Assembly: GCA_032622095.1 (NCBI GenBank)
Contig: CP136069.1
Location: 108,470,278 to 108,534,277, forward strand
Source: Siphonodentalium dalli
Lineage: Eukaryota; Mollusca; Scaphopoda; Gadilida; Siphonodentaliidae
Reading direction: 5' to 3'
DNA: 64,000 nt
The notes under the pieces are model-generated. The model was not told the DNA's origin, searched no databases, and worked only from the letters and a program-made list of their open reading frames with translations. Below, one piece after another: positions 27,801-39,680 of the stretch (the first letter of the stretch is position 1; the number at the start of each line of letters is the position of its first letter). The position numbers were made by a program, and so were the translations under genes.

Positions 27801-28169
27801 CTCAATGAAATTTGGTATGGGTGTTCACCACTATAAGGACATTCAATGGCATCTGTCCAATGTATGCACCGGACGACAGTATATCTTGTTTTTGCACTTG
27901 ATTTAAATTTCATTATTTTTGTTCTTTCATTTGGTATTCCACATTATAGACAGGACAGATCTCATTATTTTTGTCATTTTGTTTTGTCTTCCAGATTGGA
28001 GAGGGTAGAAGATTTCAGATACTCGGAAGCATACAGAAGATGGCCACATCCAAGATAATGCATCAAATCAAATGTCTGTGGTTATTGTTATAGCCCCTTT
28101 TTTAAAAAGGTATATTGTTTTGCATCTGTCTGTCCGGACGTTCGTACGTACATCCGCCCAATGTCTGTT
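23605..28169 (+). repeat. 4565-bp tandem duplication, copy 1
   Basis: Sequence from about 23336 to 28169 matches 27901-32734 at a constant offset of 4565 bp, three SLL trimers. The right limit is a T/C difference at 28170/32735 (TGTTTATGCC versus TGTTCATGCC). Rare marks such as TTCTTTAATTTGG (near 24884 and 29449) are shared. No internal difference was noticed by eye. Confidence 0.8.
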
Positions 28170-31100
28170 TATGCCATAGTACTCGGTTCTGAATGAAATT
28201 TGGTATGGATGTGCCCTACTATGAGTATACTCAGTAGAATATTCCATCGTTTTGTTCAGATTATTCATTCTAGAGTTATTCATCTTTGTTTATCTGGAAA
28301 TGTTGGCTTTTTGGTCTGTCTGATGTCTTTTCAGGACATAACTTGAACAATAATGCTCGGTTCTCAATGATATTTGGTATGGATGTTCACCACTATAAGG
28401 ACATTCAATGGCATCTGTTCAATGTATGCACCGGACGACAGTATATCTTGTTTTTGCACTTGATTTAAATTTCATTATTTTTGTTCTTTCATTTTGTATT
28501 CCACATTAGGCAGGACAGATCTCATTTTTTTTGTCATTCTGTTTTGTCTTCCAGATTGGAGAGGGTACAATATTTCAGATACTCGGAAGCATACAGAAGA
28601 TGGCCACATCCAAGATAACGCAGCGAATCAAATGTCTGTGGTTATTGTTATAGCCCCTTTTTTAAAAAGGTATATTGTTTTGCATCTGTCTGTCCGGACG
28701 TTCGTACGTACATCCGCCCAATGTCTGTTTATGCCATAGTACTCGGTTCTGAATGAAATTTGGTATGGATGTGCCCTACTATGAGTATACTCAGTAGAAT
28801 ATTCCATTGTTTTGTTCAGATTATTCATTCTAGAGTTATTCATCTTTGTTTATCTGGAAATGTTGGCTTTTTGGTCTGTCTGATGTCTTTTCAGGACATA
28901 ACTTGAACAATAATGCTCGGTTCTCAATGATATTTGGTATGGATGTTCACCACTATAAGGACATTCAATGGCATCTGTTCAATGTATGCACCGGACGACA
29001 ATATATCTTGTTTTTGCACTGATTTAAATTTCATTATTTTTGTTCTTTCATTTGGTATTCCACATTATAGACAGGACAGATCTCATTATTTTTGTCATTC
29101 TGTTTGGTTTTCCAGATTGGAGAGGGTAGAAGATTTCAGATACTCGGAAGCATATAGAAGATGGCCACATCCAAGATAACGCAGCGAATCAAATGTCTGG
29201 TTATTATTATAGCCCCTTATTAAAAAAGGGTATATTGTTTTGCACGTGTCTGTCCTGACATGCGTTCGCACATCCGCACAATGTCTGTTCAATGTTATAA
29301 CTTGAACCGTAGTGCTCTGATCTCAATGAAATTTGGTATGGGTGTTCACCACTATAAGGACATTCAATGGCATCTGTCCAATGTATGCACCGGACGACAG
29401 TATATCTTGTTTTTGCACTTGATTTAAATTTCATTATTTTTGTTCTTTAATTTGGTATTCCACATTATAGACAGGACAGATCTCATTATTTTTGTCATTT
29501 TGTTTTGTCTTCCAGATTGGAGAGGGTAGAAGATTTCAGATACTCGGAAGCATACAGAAGATGGCCACATCCAAGATAATGCATCAAATCAAATGTCTGT
29601 GGTTATTGTTATAGCCCCTTTTTTAAAAAGGTATATTGTTTTGCATCTGTCTGTCCGGACGTTCGTACGTACATCCGCCCAATGTCTGTTCATGCCATAG
29701 TGCTCGGTTCTGAATGAAATTTGGTATGGATGTTCCCTACTATGAGTATACTCAGTAGAATATTCCATCGTTTTGTTCAGATTATTCATTCTAGAGTTAT
29801 TCATCTTTGTTTATCTGGAAATGTTGGCTTTTTGGTCTGTCTGATGTCTTTTCAGGACATAACTTGAACAATAATGCTCGGTTCTCAATGATATTTGGTA
29901 TGGATGTTCACCACTATAAGGACATTCAATGGCATCTGTTCAATGTATGCACCGGACGACAGTATATCTTGTTTTTGCACTGATTTAAATTTCATTATTT
30001 TTGTTCTTTCATTTGGTATTCCACATTATAGACAGGACAGATCTCATTATTTTTGTCATTTTGTTTTGTCTTCCAGATTGGAGAGGGTAGAAGATTTCAG
30101 ATACTCGGAAGCATACAGAAGATGGCCACATCCAAGATAATGCATCAAATCAAATGTCTGTGGTTATTGTTATAGCCCCTTTTTTAAAAAGGTATATTGT
30201 TTTGCATCTGTCTGTCCGGACGTTCGTACGTACATCCGCCCAATGTCTGTTCATGCCATAGTGCTCGGTTCTGAATGAAATTTGGTATGGATGTTCCCTA
30301 CTATGAGTATACTCAGTAGAATATTCCATCGTTTTGTTCAGATTATTCATTCTAGAGTTATTCATCTTTGTTTATCTGGAAATGTTGGCTTTTTGGTCTG
30401 TCTGATGTCTTTTCAGGACATAACTTGAACAATAATGCTCGGTTCTCAATGATATTTGGTATGGATGTTCACCACTATAAGGACATTCAATGGCATCTGT
30501 TCAATGTATGCACCGGACGACAGTATATCTTGTTTTTGCACTGATTTAAATTTCATTATTTTTGTTCTTTCATTTGGTATTCCACATTATAGACAGGACA
30601 GATCTCATTATTTTTGTCATTCTGTTTGGTTTTCCAGATTGGAGAGGGTAGAAGATTTCAGATACTCGGAAGCATATAGAAGATGGCCACATCCAAGATA
30701 ACGCAGCGAATCAAATGTCTGGTTATTATTATAGCCCCTTATTAAAAAAGGGTATATTGTTTTGCACGTGTCTGTCCTGACATGCGTTCGCACATCCGCA
30801 CAATGTCTGTTCAATGTTATAACTTGAACCGTAGTGCTCTGATCTCAATGAAATTTGGTATGGGTGTTCACCACTATAAGGACATTCAATGGCATCTGTC
30901 CAATGTATGCACCGGACGACAGTATATCTTGTTTTTGCACTTGATTTAAATTTCATTATTTTTGTTCTTTCATTTGGTATTCCACATTATAGACAGGACA
31001 GATCTCATTATTTTTGTCATTTTGTTTTGTCTTCCAGATTGGAGAGGGTAGAAGATTTCAGATACTCGGAAGCATACAGAAGATGGCCACATCCAAGATA

Positions 31101-34100
31101 ATGCATCAAATCAAATGTCTGTGGTTATTGTTATAGCCCCTTTTTTAAAAAGGTATATTGTTTTGCATCTGTCTGTCCGGACGTTCGTACGTACATCCGC
31201 CCAATGTCTGTTCATGCCATAGTGCTCGGTTCTGAATGAAATTTGGTATGGATGTTCCCTACTATGAGTATACTCAGTAGAATATTCCATCGTTTTGTTC
31301 AGATTATTCATTCTAGAGTTATTCATCTTTGTTTATCTGGAAATGTTGGCTTTTTGGTCTGTCTGATGTCTTTTCAGGACATAACTTGAACAATAATGCT
31401 CGGTTCTCAATGATATTTGGTATGGATGTTCACCACTATAAGGACATTCAATGGCATCTGTTCAATGTATGCACCGGACGACAGTATATCTTGTTTTTGC
31501 ACTGATTTAAATTTCATTATTTTTGTTCTTTCATTTGGTATTCCACATTATAGACAGGACAGATCTCATTATTTTTGTCATTTTGTTTTGTCTTCCAGAT
31601 TGGAGAGGGTACAATATTTCAGATACTCGGAAGCATACAGAAGATGGCCACATCCAAGATAACGCAGCGAATCAAATGTCTGTGGTTATTGTTATAGCCC
31701 CTTTTTTAAAAAGGTATATTGTTTTGCATCTGTCTGTCCGGACGTTCGTACGTACTTCCGCCCAATGTCTGTTCATGCCATAGTGCTCGGTTCTGAATGA
31801 AATTTGGTATGGATGTTCCCTACTATGAGTATACTCAGTAGAATATTCCATCGTTTTGTTCAGATTATTCATTCTAGAGTTATTCATCTTTGTTTATCTG
31901 GAAATGTTGGCTTTTTGGTCTGTCTGATGTCTTTTCAGGACATAACTTGAACAATAATGCTCGGTTCTCAATGATATTTGGTATGGATGTTCACCACTAT
32001 AAGGACATTCAATGGCATCTGTTCAATGTATGCACCGGACGACAATATATCTTGTTTTTGCACTGATTTAAATTTCATTATTTTTGTTCTTTCATTTGGT
32101 ATTCCACATTATAGACAGGACAGATCTCATTATTTTTGTCATTCTGTTTGGTTTTCCAGATTGGAGAGGGTAGAAGATTTCAGATACTCGGAAGCATATA
32201 GAAGATGGCCACATCCAAGATAACGCAGCGAATCAAATGTCTGGTTATTATTATAGCCCCTTATTAAAAAAGGGTATATTGTTTTGCACGTGTCTGTCCT
32301 GACATGCGTTCGCACATCCGCACAATGTCTGTTCAATGTTATAACTTGAACCGTAGTGCTCTGATCTCAATGAAATTTGGTATGGGTGTTCACCACTATA
32401 AGGACATTCAATGGCATCTGTCCAATGTATGCACCGGACGACAGTATATCTTGTTTTTGCACTTGATTTAAATTTCATTATTTTTGTTCTTTCATTTGGT
32501 ATTCCACATTATAGACAGGACAGATCTCATTATTTTTGTCATTTTGTTTTGTCTTCCAGATTGGAGAGGGTAGAAGATTTCAGATACTCGGAAGCATACA
32601 GAAGATGGCCACATCCAAGATAATGCATCAAATCAAATGTCTGTGGTTATTGTTATAGCCCCTTTTTTAAAAAGGTATATTGTTTTGCATCTGTCTGTCC
32701 GGACGTTCGTACGTACATCCGCCCAATGTCTGTTCATGCCATAGTGCTCGGTTCTGAATGAAATTTGGTATGGATGTTCCCTACTATGAGTATACTCAGT
32801 AGAATATTCCATCGTTTTGTTCAGATTATTCATTCTAGAGTTATTCATCTTTGTTTATCTGGAAATGTTGGCTTTTTGGTCTGTCTGATGTCTTTTCAGG
32901 ACATAACTTGAACAATAATGCTCGGTTCTCAATGATATTTGGTATGGATGTTCACCACTATAAGGACATTCAATGGCATCTGTTCAATGTATGCACCGGA
33001 CGACAGTATATCTTGTTTTTGCACTGATTTAAATTTCATTATTTTTGTTCTTTCATTTGGTATTCCACATTATAGACAGGACAGATCTCATTATTTTTGT
33101 CATTTTGTTTTGTCTTCCAGATTGGAGAGGGTACAATATTTCAGATACTCGGAAGCATACAGAAGATGGCCACATCCAAGATAACGCAGCGAATCAAATG
33201 TCTGTGGTTATTGTTATAGCCCCTTTTTTAAAAAGGTATATTGTTTTGCATCTGTCTGTCCGGACGTTCGTACGTACTTCCGCCCAATGTCTGTTCATGC
33301 CATAGTGCTCGGTTCTGAATGAAATTTGGTATGGATGTTCCCTACTATGAGTATACTCAGTAGAATATTCCATCGTTTTGTTCAGATTATTCATTCTAGA
33401 GTTATTCATCTTTGTTTATCTGGAAATGTTGCCTTTTTGGTCTGTCTGATGTCTTTTCAGGACATAACTTGAACAATAATGCTCCGTTCTCAATGATATT
33501 TGGTATGGATGTTCACCACTATAAGGACATTCAATGGCATCTGTTCAATGTAATCACCGGACGACAGTATATCTTGTTTTTGCACTGATTTAAATTTCAT
33601 TATTTTTGTTCTTTCATTTGGTATTCCACATTATAGACAGGACATATCTCATTATTTTTGTCATTTTGTTTTATCTTCCAGATTGGAGAGGGTAGAAGAT
33701 TTCAGATACTCGGAAGCATATAGAAGATGGCCACATCCAAGATAACGCAGCGAATCAAATGTCTGGTTATTATTATAGCCCCTTATTAAAAAAGGGTATA
33801 TTGTTTTGCACGTGTCTGTCCTGACATGCGTTCGCACATCCGCACAATGTCTGTTCAATGTTATAACTTGAACCGTAGTGCTCTGATCTCAATGAAATTT
33901 GGTATGGGTGTTCACCACTATAAGGACATTCAATGGCATCTGTTCAATGTATGCACCGGACGACAATATATCTTGTTTTTGCACTGATTTAAATTTCATT
34001 ATTTTTGTTCTTTCATTTGGTATTCCACATTATAGACAGGACAGATCTCATTATTTTTGTCATTCTGTTTTGTCTTCCAGATTGGAGAGGGTAGAAGATT

Positions 34101-35018
34101 TCAGATACTCGGAAGCATACAGAAGATGGCCACATCCAAGATAACGCAGCGAATCAAATGTCTGGTTATTGTTATAGCCCCTTTTAAAAAAAGGTACATT
34201 GTTTTGCATCTGTCTGTCCGGACGTTCGTACGTACATCCGCCCAATGTCTGTTCATGCCATAGTGCTCGGTTCTGAATGAAATTTGATATGGATGTTCCC
34301 TACTATGAGTATACTCAGTAGAATATTCCATCGTTTTGTTCAGATTATTCATTCTAGAGTTATTCATCTTTGTTTATCTGGAAATGTTGGCTTTTTAGTC
34401 TGTCTGATGTCTTTTCAGGACATAACTTGAACAATAATGCTCGGTTCTCAATGATATTTGGTATGGATGTTCACCACTATAAGTACATTCAATGGCATCT
34501 GTTCAATGTTTGCACCCGACGACAGTATATCTTGTTTTTGCACTGATTTAAATTTCATTATTTTTGTTCTTTCATTTGGTATTCCACATTATAGACAGGA
34601 CATATCTCATTATTTTTGTCATTTTGTTTTGTCTTCCAGATTGGAGAGGGTAGAAGATTTCAGATACTCGGAAGCATACAGAAGATGGCCACATCCAAGA
34701 TAACGCAGCGAATCAAATGTCTGTGGTTATTGTTATAGCCCCTTTTTTAAAAGGTATATTGTTTTGCATCTGTCTGTCCGGACGTTCGTACGTACATCCG
34801 CCCAATGTCTGTTCATGCCATAGTGCTCGGTTCTGAATGAAATTTGGTATGGATGTTCCCTACTATGAGTATACTCAGTAGAATATTCCATCGTTTTGTT
34901 CAGATTATTCATTCTCGAGTTATTCATCTTTGTTTATCTGGAAATGTTGGCTTTTTGGTCTGTCTGATGTCTTTTCAGGACATAACTTGAACAATAATGC
35001 TCGGTTCTCAATTATATT
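24369..35018 (+). repeat. SLL trimer domain (7 trimers, ~1521 bp)
   Basis: The order changes to S-L-L. Trimers start at 24369, 25891, 27413, 28934, 30456, 31978 and 33500, spaced 1521-1522 bp except the last (1519 bp). Variants repeat every three trimers (4565 bp). The last trimer carries private changes (TGTTGCCTTTTTGG near 33428, GCTCCGTTC near 33481, GTAATCACCGG near 33550), the last of which becomes frequent further right. No gene. Confidence 0.9.
28170..32734 (+). repeat. 4565-bp tandem duplication, copy 2
   Basis: Partner of 23605-28169. It is followed by a further partial repetition at 1522-bp offset (30524-31909 matching 32046-33431), which carries the GTACTTCCGCCC variant seen near 27188, 31753 and 33275. 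Confidence 0.8.
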
Positions 35019-35733
35019 TGGTATGGATGTTCACCACTATAAGGACATTCAATGGCATCTGTTCAATGTAATCACCGGACGACAGTATATCTTGTTTTTG
35101 CACTGATTTAAATTTCATTATTTTTGTTCTTTCATTTGGTATTCCACATTATAGACAGGACATATCTCATTATTTTTGTCATTTTGTTTTGTCTTCCAGA
35201 TTGGAGAGGGTAGAAGATTTCAGATACTCAGAAGCATATAGAAGATGGCCACATCCAAGATAACGCAGTGAATCAAATGTCTGGTTATTATTATAGCCCC
35301 TTATTAAAAAAGGGTATATTGTTTTGCACGTGTCTGTCCGACATGCGTTCGTACATCCGCACAATGTCTGTTCAATGTTATAACTTGAACCGTAGTGCTC
35401 TGATCTCAATGAAATTTGGTATGGGTGTTCACCACTATAAGGACATTCAATGGCATCTGTCCAATGTATGCACCGGACAACAGTATATCTTGTTTTTGCA
35501 CTTGATTTAAATTTCATTATTTTTGTTCTTTCATTTTGTATTCCACATTAGGCAGGACAGATCTCATTTTTTTTGTCATTCTGTTTTGTCTTCCAGATTG
35601 GAGAGGGTACAATATTTCAGATACTCGGAAGCATACAGAAGATGGCCACATCCAAGATAACGCAGCGAATCAAATGTCTGTGGTTATTGTTATAGCCCCT
35701 TTTTTAAAAAGGTATATTGTTTTGCATCTGTCT

Positions 35734-35741
35734 GTCCGGAC
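35734..35741. repeat. Left target-site duplication of hAT copy 1
   Basis: GTCCGGAC, itself a perfect palindrome, repeated at 36799-36806. The uninterrupted L unit has a single GTCCGGAC followed by GTTCGTACG. Confidence 0.88.
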
Positions 35742-35944
35742 CAGACCTGTTAAGTTTTGAAAATGTCAATCCGTGAGATTTTTGCGGGAGGTATGCCCAA
35801 ATATGTTCATGTTCCAAAAATAATTTTTATGATGAAGATTGCATAGTTTTTATGAGTTTCTATTTTATAAATATATAGACCTAAATAAAATGGCAATGAA
35901 TGTCCTGTTGGTAATTGTAATAGAGCTGCTCTGTGTGGGAGATA

Positions 35945-36250
35945 CCACCATTTATTAAAAAGAAAGAAGCAGATCACACTTCGTAAAAATACTCAGAATT
36001 CCACCGGAAACAGCCGGATATGCGCGAAACCGAAAGTACAACATCGTAATAAACGACAAAATTGACTCGTCTTACGGTTTAACCCACAAATGAAATGCAC
36101 ACATTCCACCATTTATTAACAAATTTTAAGAAGCAGAAACTTTGTTTAAAGTTAGTCAAAACGAATCCGAGTTACACAGGTTATAACCGGACATGTATGC
36201 GTGAAACCGAAAGTACAAAATGACCCGTCTTAAAAGTTTTACCCGCAAAA
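35945..36250. repeat. Diverged ~161-bp internal repeat pair in hAT copy 1
   Basis: CCACCATTTATTAA begins both 35945 and 36106. The following sequence corresponds with changes: AGAAGCAGA, then CCGGA.ATG.GCG.GAAACCG, AAAGTACAA and a CGTCTTA.. stretch. The element was partly built by internal duplication. Confidence 0.65.
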
Positions 36251-36457
36251 TGCATACCACTATCAGTGAACTTAAATCATAAAGTATCCATTACTTATGT
36301 TCATCAATGAGGCCTCACAATACAGCTGCACACTTGTGATTAAACGTATTGTTTTATTTCGTTTGCAATGCATGCCACTAATCCGTTACTAAGAAATGTT
36401 CATCAATGCGGCCTAACAATACAGAACTTTGCACACTTGTGATTATACGTATTGTTT
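36250..36457. repeat. Second diverged internal repeat pair (~100 bp) in hAT copy 1
   Basis: Two copies (about 36250-36355 and 36368-36457) share ATGCAT.CCACTA, TGTTCATCAATG.GGCCT, AACAATACAG or CACAATACAG, GCACACTTGTGATTA and ACGTATTGTTT. They are diverged from each other, so this duplication predates the array amplification, in which the element copies stay essentially identical. Confidence 0.7.
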
Positions 36458-36693
36458 ACTAAAACAACACCCTCCATACGTGTGGCTTCACCAGAGTGTG
36501 AAAATCAATTAATATCAGTCACAGTTCACCACAACTTGAGTCTTCAATCAAAAGTTACCGACGATACATTCTGGGAATGTTAATGTGTGGGTATTTACGG
36601 TACCGGAAATAAGGAAGTCACTGTCATTTGGGGAATTCCCGCAAATGCACGAATTTAAAAAATAAAAAAAACTTCGTTTTGGGATTTTCAATG

Positions 36694-36798
36694 TGGGGTT
36701 TTGACGAATCCGTGAGAAATTGGGGGTTATCCGTGTTTGCGGAATTGCCATGGAAATCCGTGAGTCTCACGGACAATCCGTGGAACTTAACAGCTCTG
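36694..36798. repeat. Right subterminal ATCCGTG cluster of hAT copy 1
   Basis: The last ~105 bp contain four ATCCGTG motifs, plus a CCGTGAG/CTCACGG inverted repeat with a one-base spacer at 36758-36772. The left end has one ATCCGTGAG about 30 bp in. Such subterminal repeats are known transposase-binding sites in hAT elements; binding here is inference. Confidence 0.6.
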
Positions 36799-36806
36799 GT
36801 CCGGAC
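36799..36806. repeat. Right target-site duplication of hAT copy 1
   Basis: GTCCGGAC immediately after the right terminus (CAGCTCTG), followed by the resumed L sequence GTTCGTACGTACATCC. Confidence 0.88.
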
Positions 36807-38102
36807 GTTCGTACGTACATCCGCCCAATGTATGTTCATGCCATAGTGCTCGGTTCTGAATGAAATTTGCTATGGATGTTCCCTACTATGAGTATACTCA
36901 GTAGAATATTCCATCGTTTTGTTCAGATTATTCATTCTAGAGTTATTCATCTTTGTTTATCTGGAAATGTTGGCTTTTTGGTCTGTCTGATGTCTTTTCA
37001 GGACATAACTTGAACAATAATGCTCGGTTCTCAATGATATTTGGTATGGATGTTCACCACTATAAGGACATTCAATGGCATCTGTTCAATGTAATCACCG
37101 GACGACAGTATATCTTGTTTTTGCACTGATTTAAATTTCATTATTTTTGTTCTTTCATTTGGTATTCCACATTATAGACAGGACATATCTCATTATTTTT
37201 GTCATTTTGTTTTGTCTTCCAGATTGGAGAGGGTAGAAGATTTCAGATACTCGGAAGCATACAGAAGATGGCCACATCCAAGATAATGCATCAAATCAAA
37301 TGTCTGTGGTTATTGTTATAGCCCCTTTTTTAAAAAGGTATATTGTTTTGCATCTGTCTGTCCGGACGTTCGTACGTACATCCGCCCAATGTCTGTTCAT
37401 GCCATAGTGCTCGGTTCTGAATGAAATTTGGTATGGATGTTCCCTACTATGAGTATACTCAGTAGAATATTCCATCGTTTTGTTCAGATTATTCATTCTA
37501 GAGTTATTCATCTTTGTTTATCTGGAAATGTTGGCTTTTTGGTCTGTCTGATGTCTTTTCAGGACATAACTTGAACAATAATGCTCGGTTCTCAATGATA
37601 TTTGGTATGGATGTTCACCACTATAAGGACATTCAATGGCATCTGTTCAATGTATGCACCGGACGACAGTATATCTTGTTTTTGCACTGATTTAAATTTC
37701 ATTATTTTTGTTCTTTCATTTGGTATTCCACATTATAGACAGGACAGATCTCATTATTTTTGTCATTTTGTTTTGTCTTCCAGATTGGAGAGGGTACAAT
37801 ATTTCAGATACTCGGAAGCATACAGAAGATGGCCACATCCAAGATAACGCAGCGAATCAAATGTCTGGTTATTGTTATAGCCCCTTTTTTAAAAAGGTAT
37901 ATTGTTTTGCATCTGTCTGTCCGGACGTTCGTACGTACATCCGCCCAATGTCTGTTCATGCCATAGTGCTTGGTTCTGAATGAAATTTGGTATGGATGTT
38001 CCCTACTATGAGTATACTCAGTAGAATATTCCATCGTTTTGTTCAGATTATTCATTCTAGAGTTATTCATCTTTGTTTATCTGGAAATGTTGGCTTTTTG
38101 GC

Positions 38103-39058
38103 CTGTCTGATGTCTTTTCAGGACATAACTTGAACAATAATGCTCGGTTCTCAATGATATTTGGTATGGACGTTCACCACTATAAGGACATTCAATGGCA
38201 TCTGTTCAATGTAATCAACAGACGACAGTATATCTTGTTTTTGCACTGATTTAAATTTCATTATTTTTGTTCTTTCATTTGGTATTCCACATTATAGACA
38301 GGACATATCTCATTATTTTTGTCATTTTGTTTTGTCTTCCAGATTGGAGAGGGTAGAAGATTTCAGATACTCGGAAGCATATAGAAGATGGCCACATCCA
38401 AGATAACGCAGCGAATCAAATGTCTGGTTATTATTACAGCCCCTTATTAAAAAAGGGTATATTGTTTTGCACGTGTCTGTCCGGACATGCGTTCGTACAT
38501 CCGCACAATGTCTGTTCAATGTTATAACTTGAACCGTAGTGCTCTGATCTCAATGAAATTTGGTATGGGTGTTCACCGCTATAAGGACATTCAATGGCAT
38601 CTGTCCAATGTATGCACCGGACGACAGTATATCTTGTTTTTGCACTTGATTTAAATTTCATTATTTTTGTTCTTTCATTTTGTATTCCACATTAGGCAGG
38701 ACAGATCTCATTTTTTTTGTCATTCTGTTTTGTCTTCCAGATTGGAGAGGGTACAATATTTCAGATACTCGGAAGCATACAGAAGATGGCCACATCCAAG
38801 ATAACGCAGCGAATCAAATGTCTGTGGTTATTGTTATAGCCCCTTTTTTAAAAAGGTATATTGTTTTGCATCTGTCTGTCCGGACGTTCGTACGTACATC
38901 CGCCCAATGTCTGTTCATGCCATAGTGCTCGGTTCTGAATGAAATTTGGTATGGATGTTCCCTACTATGAGTATACTCAGTAGAATATTCCATCGTTTTG
39001 TTCAGATTATTCATTCTAGAGTTATTCATCTTTGTTTATCTGGAAATGTTGGCTTTTT
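38103..39058 (+). repeat. Segment shared at a distance with 50328-51283 (copy 1)
   Basis: About 956 bp, one S plus most of one L, matches 50328-51283 at offset 12225. It is bounded by GGCCTGTCTG versus GGTCTGTCTG on the left and TTTTTAGTC versus TTTTTGGTC on the right. The private variants listed for 38161-39680 are shared. The two copies are not adjacent, so a longer-range copy event is implied. Confidence 0.75.
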
Positions 39059-39680
39059 AGTCTGTCTGATGTCTTTTCAGGACATAACTTGAACAATAAT
39101 GCTCGGTTCTCAATGATATTTGGTATGGATGTTCACCACTATAAGTACATTCAATGGCATCTGTTCAATGTTTGCACCCGACGACAGTATATCTTGTTTT
39201 TGCACTGATTTAAATTTCATTATTTTTGTTCTTTCATTTGGTATTCCACATTATAGACAGGACATATCTCATTATTTTTGTCATTTTGTTTTGTCTTCCA
39301 GATTGGAGAGGGTAGAAGATTTCAGATACTCGGAAGCATACAGAAGATGGCCACATCCAAGATAACGCAGCGAATCAAATGTCTGTGGTTATTGTTATAG
39401 CCCCTTTTTTAAAAGGTATATTGTTTTGCATCTGTCTGTCCGGACGTTCGTACGTACATCCGCCCAATGTCTGTTCATGCCATAGTGCTCGGTTCTGAAT
39501 GAAATTTGGTATGGATGTTCCCTACTATGAGTATACTCAGTAGAATATTCCATCGTTTTGTTCAGATTATTCATTCTAGAGTTATTCATCTTTGTTTATC
39601 TGGAAATGTTGGCTTTTTGGTCTGTCTGATGTCTTTTCAGGACATAACTTGAACAATAATGCTCGGTTCTCAATTATATT
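38161..39680 (+). repeat. SLL trimer between transposon copies
   Basis: Units start at 38161 (S), 38560 (L) and 39120 (L). Private variants are TGGACGTTCACC near 38166, GTAATCAACAGACG near 38211, ATTACAGCCCC near 38434 and CACCGCTATAAG near 38574. All reappear 12225 bp downstream at 50391-50805. Confidence 0.85.

Larger units (their letters stand above)
35742..36798. mobile_element. Non-autonomous hAT-like DNA transposon, copy 1 (1057 bp)
   Basis: This unrelated sequence interrupts an L unit. It is flanked by the 8-bp direct repeat GTCCGGAC (35734-35741 and 36799-36806), present once in empty L units. Ends are inverted repeats: left CAGACCTGTTAAGTT, right (complement strand) CAGAGCTGTTAAGTT, 14 of 15 matching. 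Eight-base target duplications and CAG-starting termini are typical of the hAT superfamily, and GTCCGGAC fits nTnnnnAn, the pattern reported for the Ac-type branch. ATCCGTG occurs several times near the ends, like subterminal transposase-binding repeats of hAT elements. Longest reading frames are about 70 codons, so no transposase is encoded and mobilisation would need one elsewhere. Another 8-bp-duplication superfamily is less likely but possible. Confidence 0.85.
34288..37261 (+). repeat. 4662-bp-offset duplication, copy 1 (includes hAT copy 1)
   Basis: Matches 38950-41923 at a constant offset of 4662 bp. Limits are 34287/38949 (A versus G in TTTGATATGG/TTTGGTATGG) and 37262/41924 (C versus T in CATACAG/CATATAG). 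Two internal differences were noticed: C/A at 34916/39578 (TTCTCGAG versus TTCTAGAG) and T/C at 35269/39931. Confidence 0.82.
35019..38160 (+). repeat. S + transposon-bearing L + L + L
   Basis: Units start at 35019 (S), 35418 (L, interrupted by the hAT-like element), 37041 (L) and 37602 (L). The interrupted L resumes at the target duplication and ends with the private variants CCAATGTATGTTC and AATTTGCTATGG. The S unit has GTCCGACATGCG with one G missing and CAGTGAATC near 35266. No gene. Confidence 0.88.

Noticed and set aside
35179-35517. Longest reverse frame (112 codons; also at 39841 and 42803)
   Set aside because: It is longer only because one G is missing in the S unit (GTCCGACATGCG), which fuses two shorter chance frames. 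The same sequence elsewhere is broken.
35742-36798. LTR retrotransposon or bacterial insertion sequence
   Set aside because: The ends are short inverted repeats beginning CAGA, not direct repeats with TG..CA ends, and there is no reverse transcriptase or transposase frame; the surrounding satellite is not bacterial.
36548-36846. Reading frames of about 67-72 codons inside the hAT-like element
   Set aside because: They are far too short for a hAT transposase, run across terminal repeat sequence on opposite strands, and show no recognisable transposase motif.
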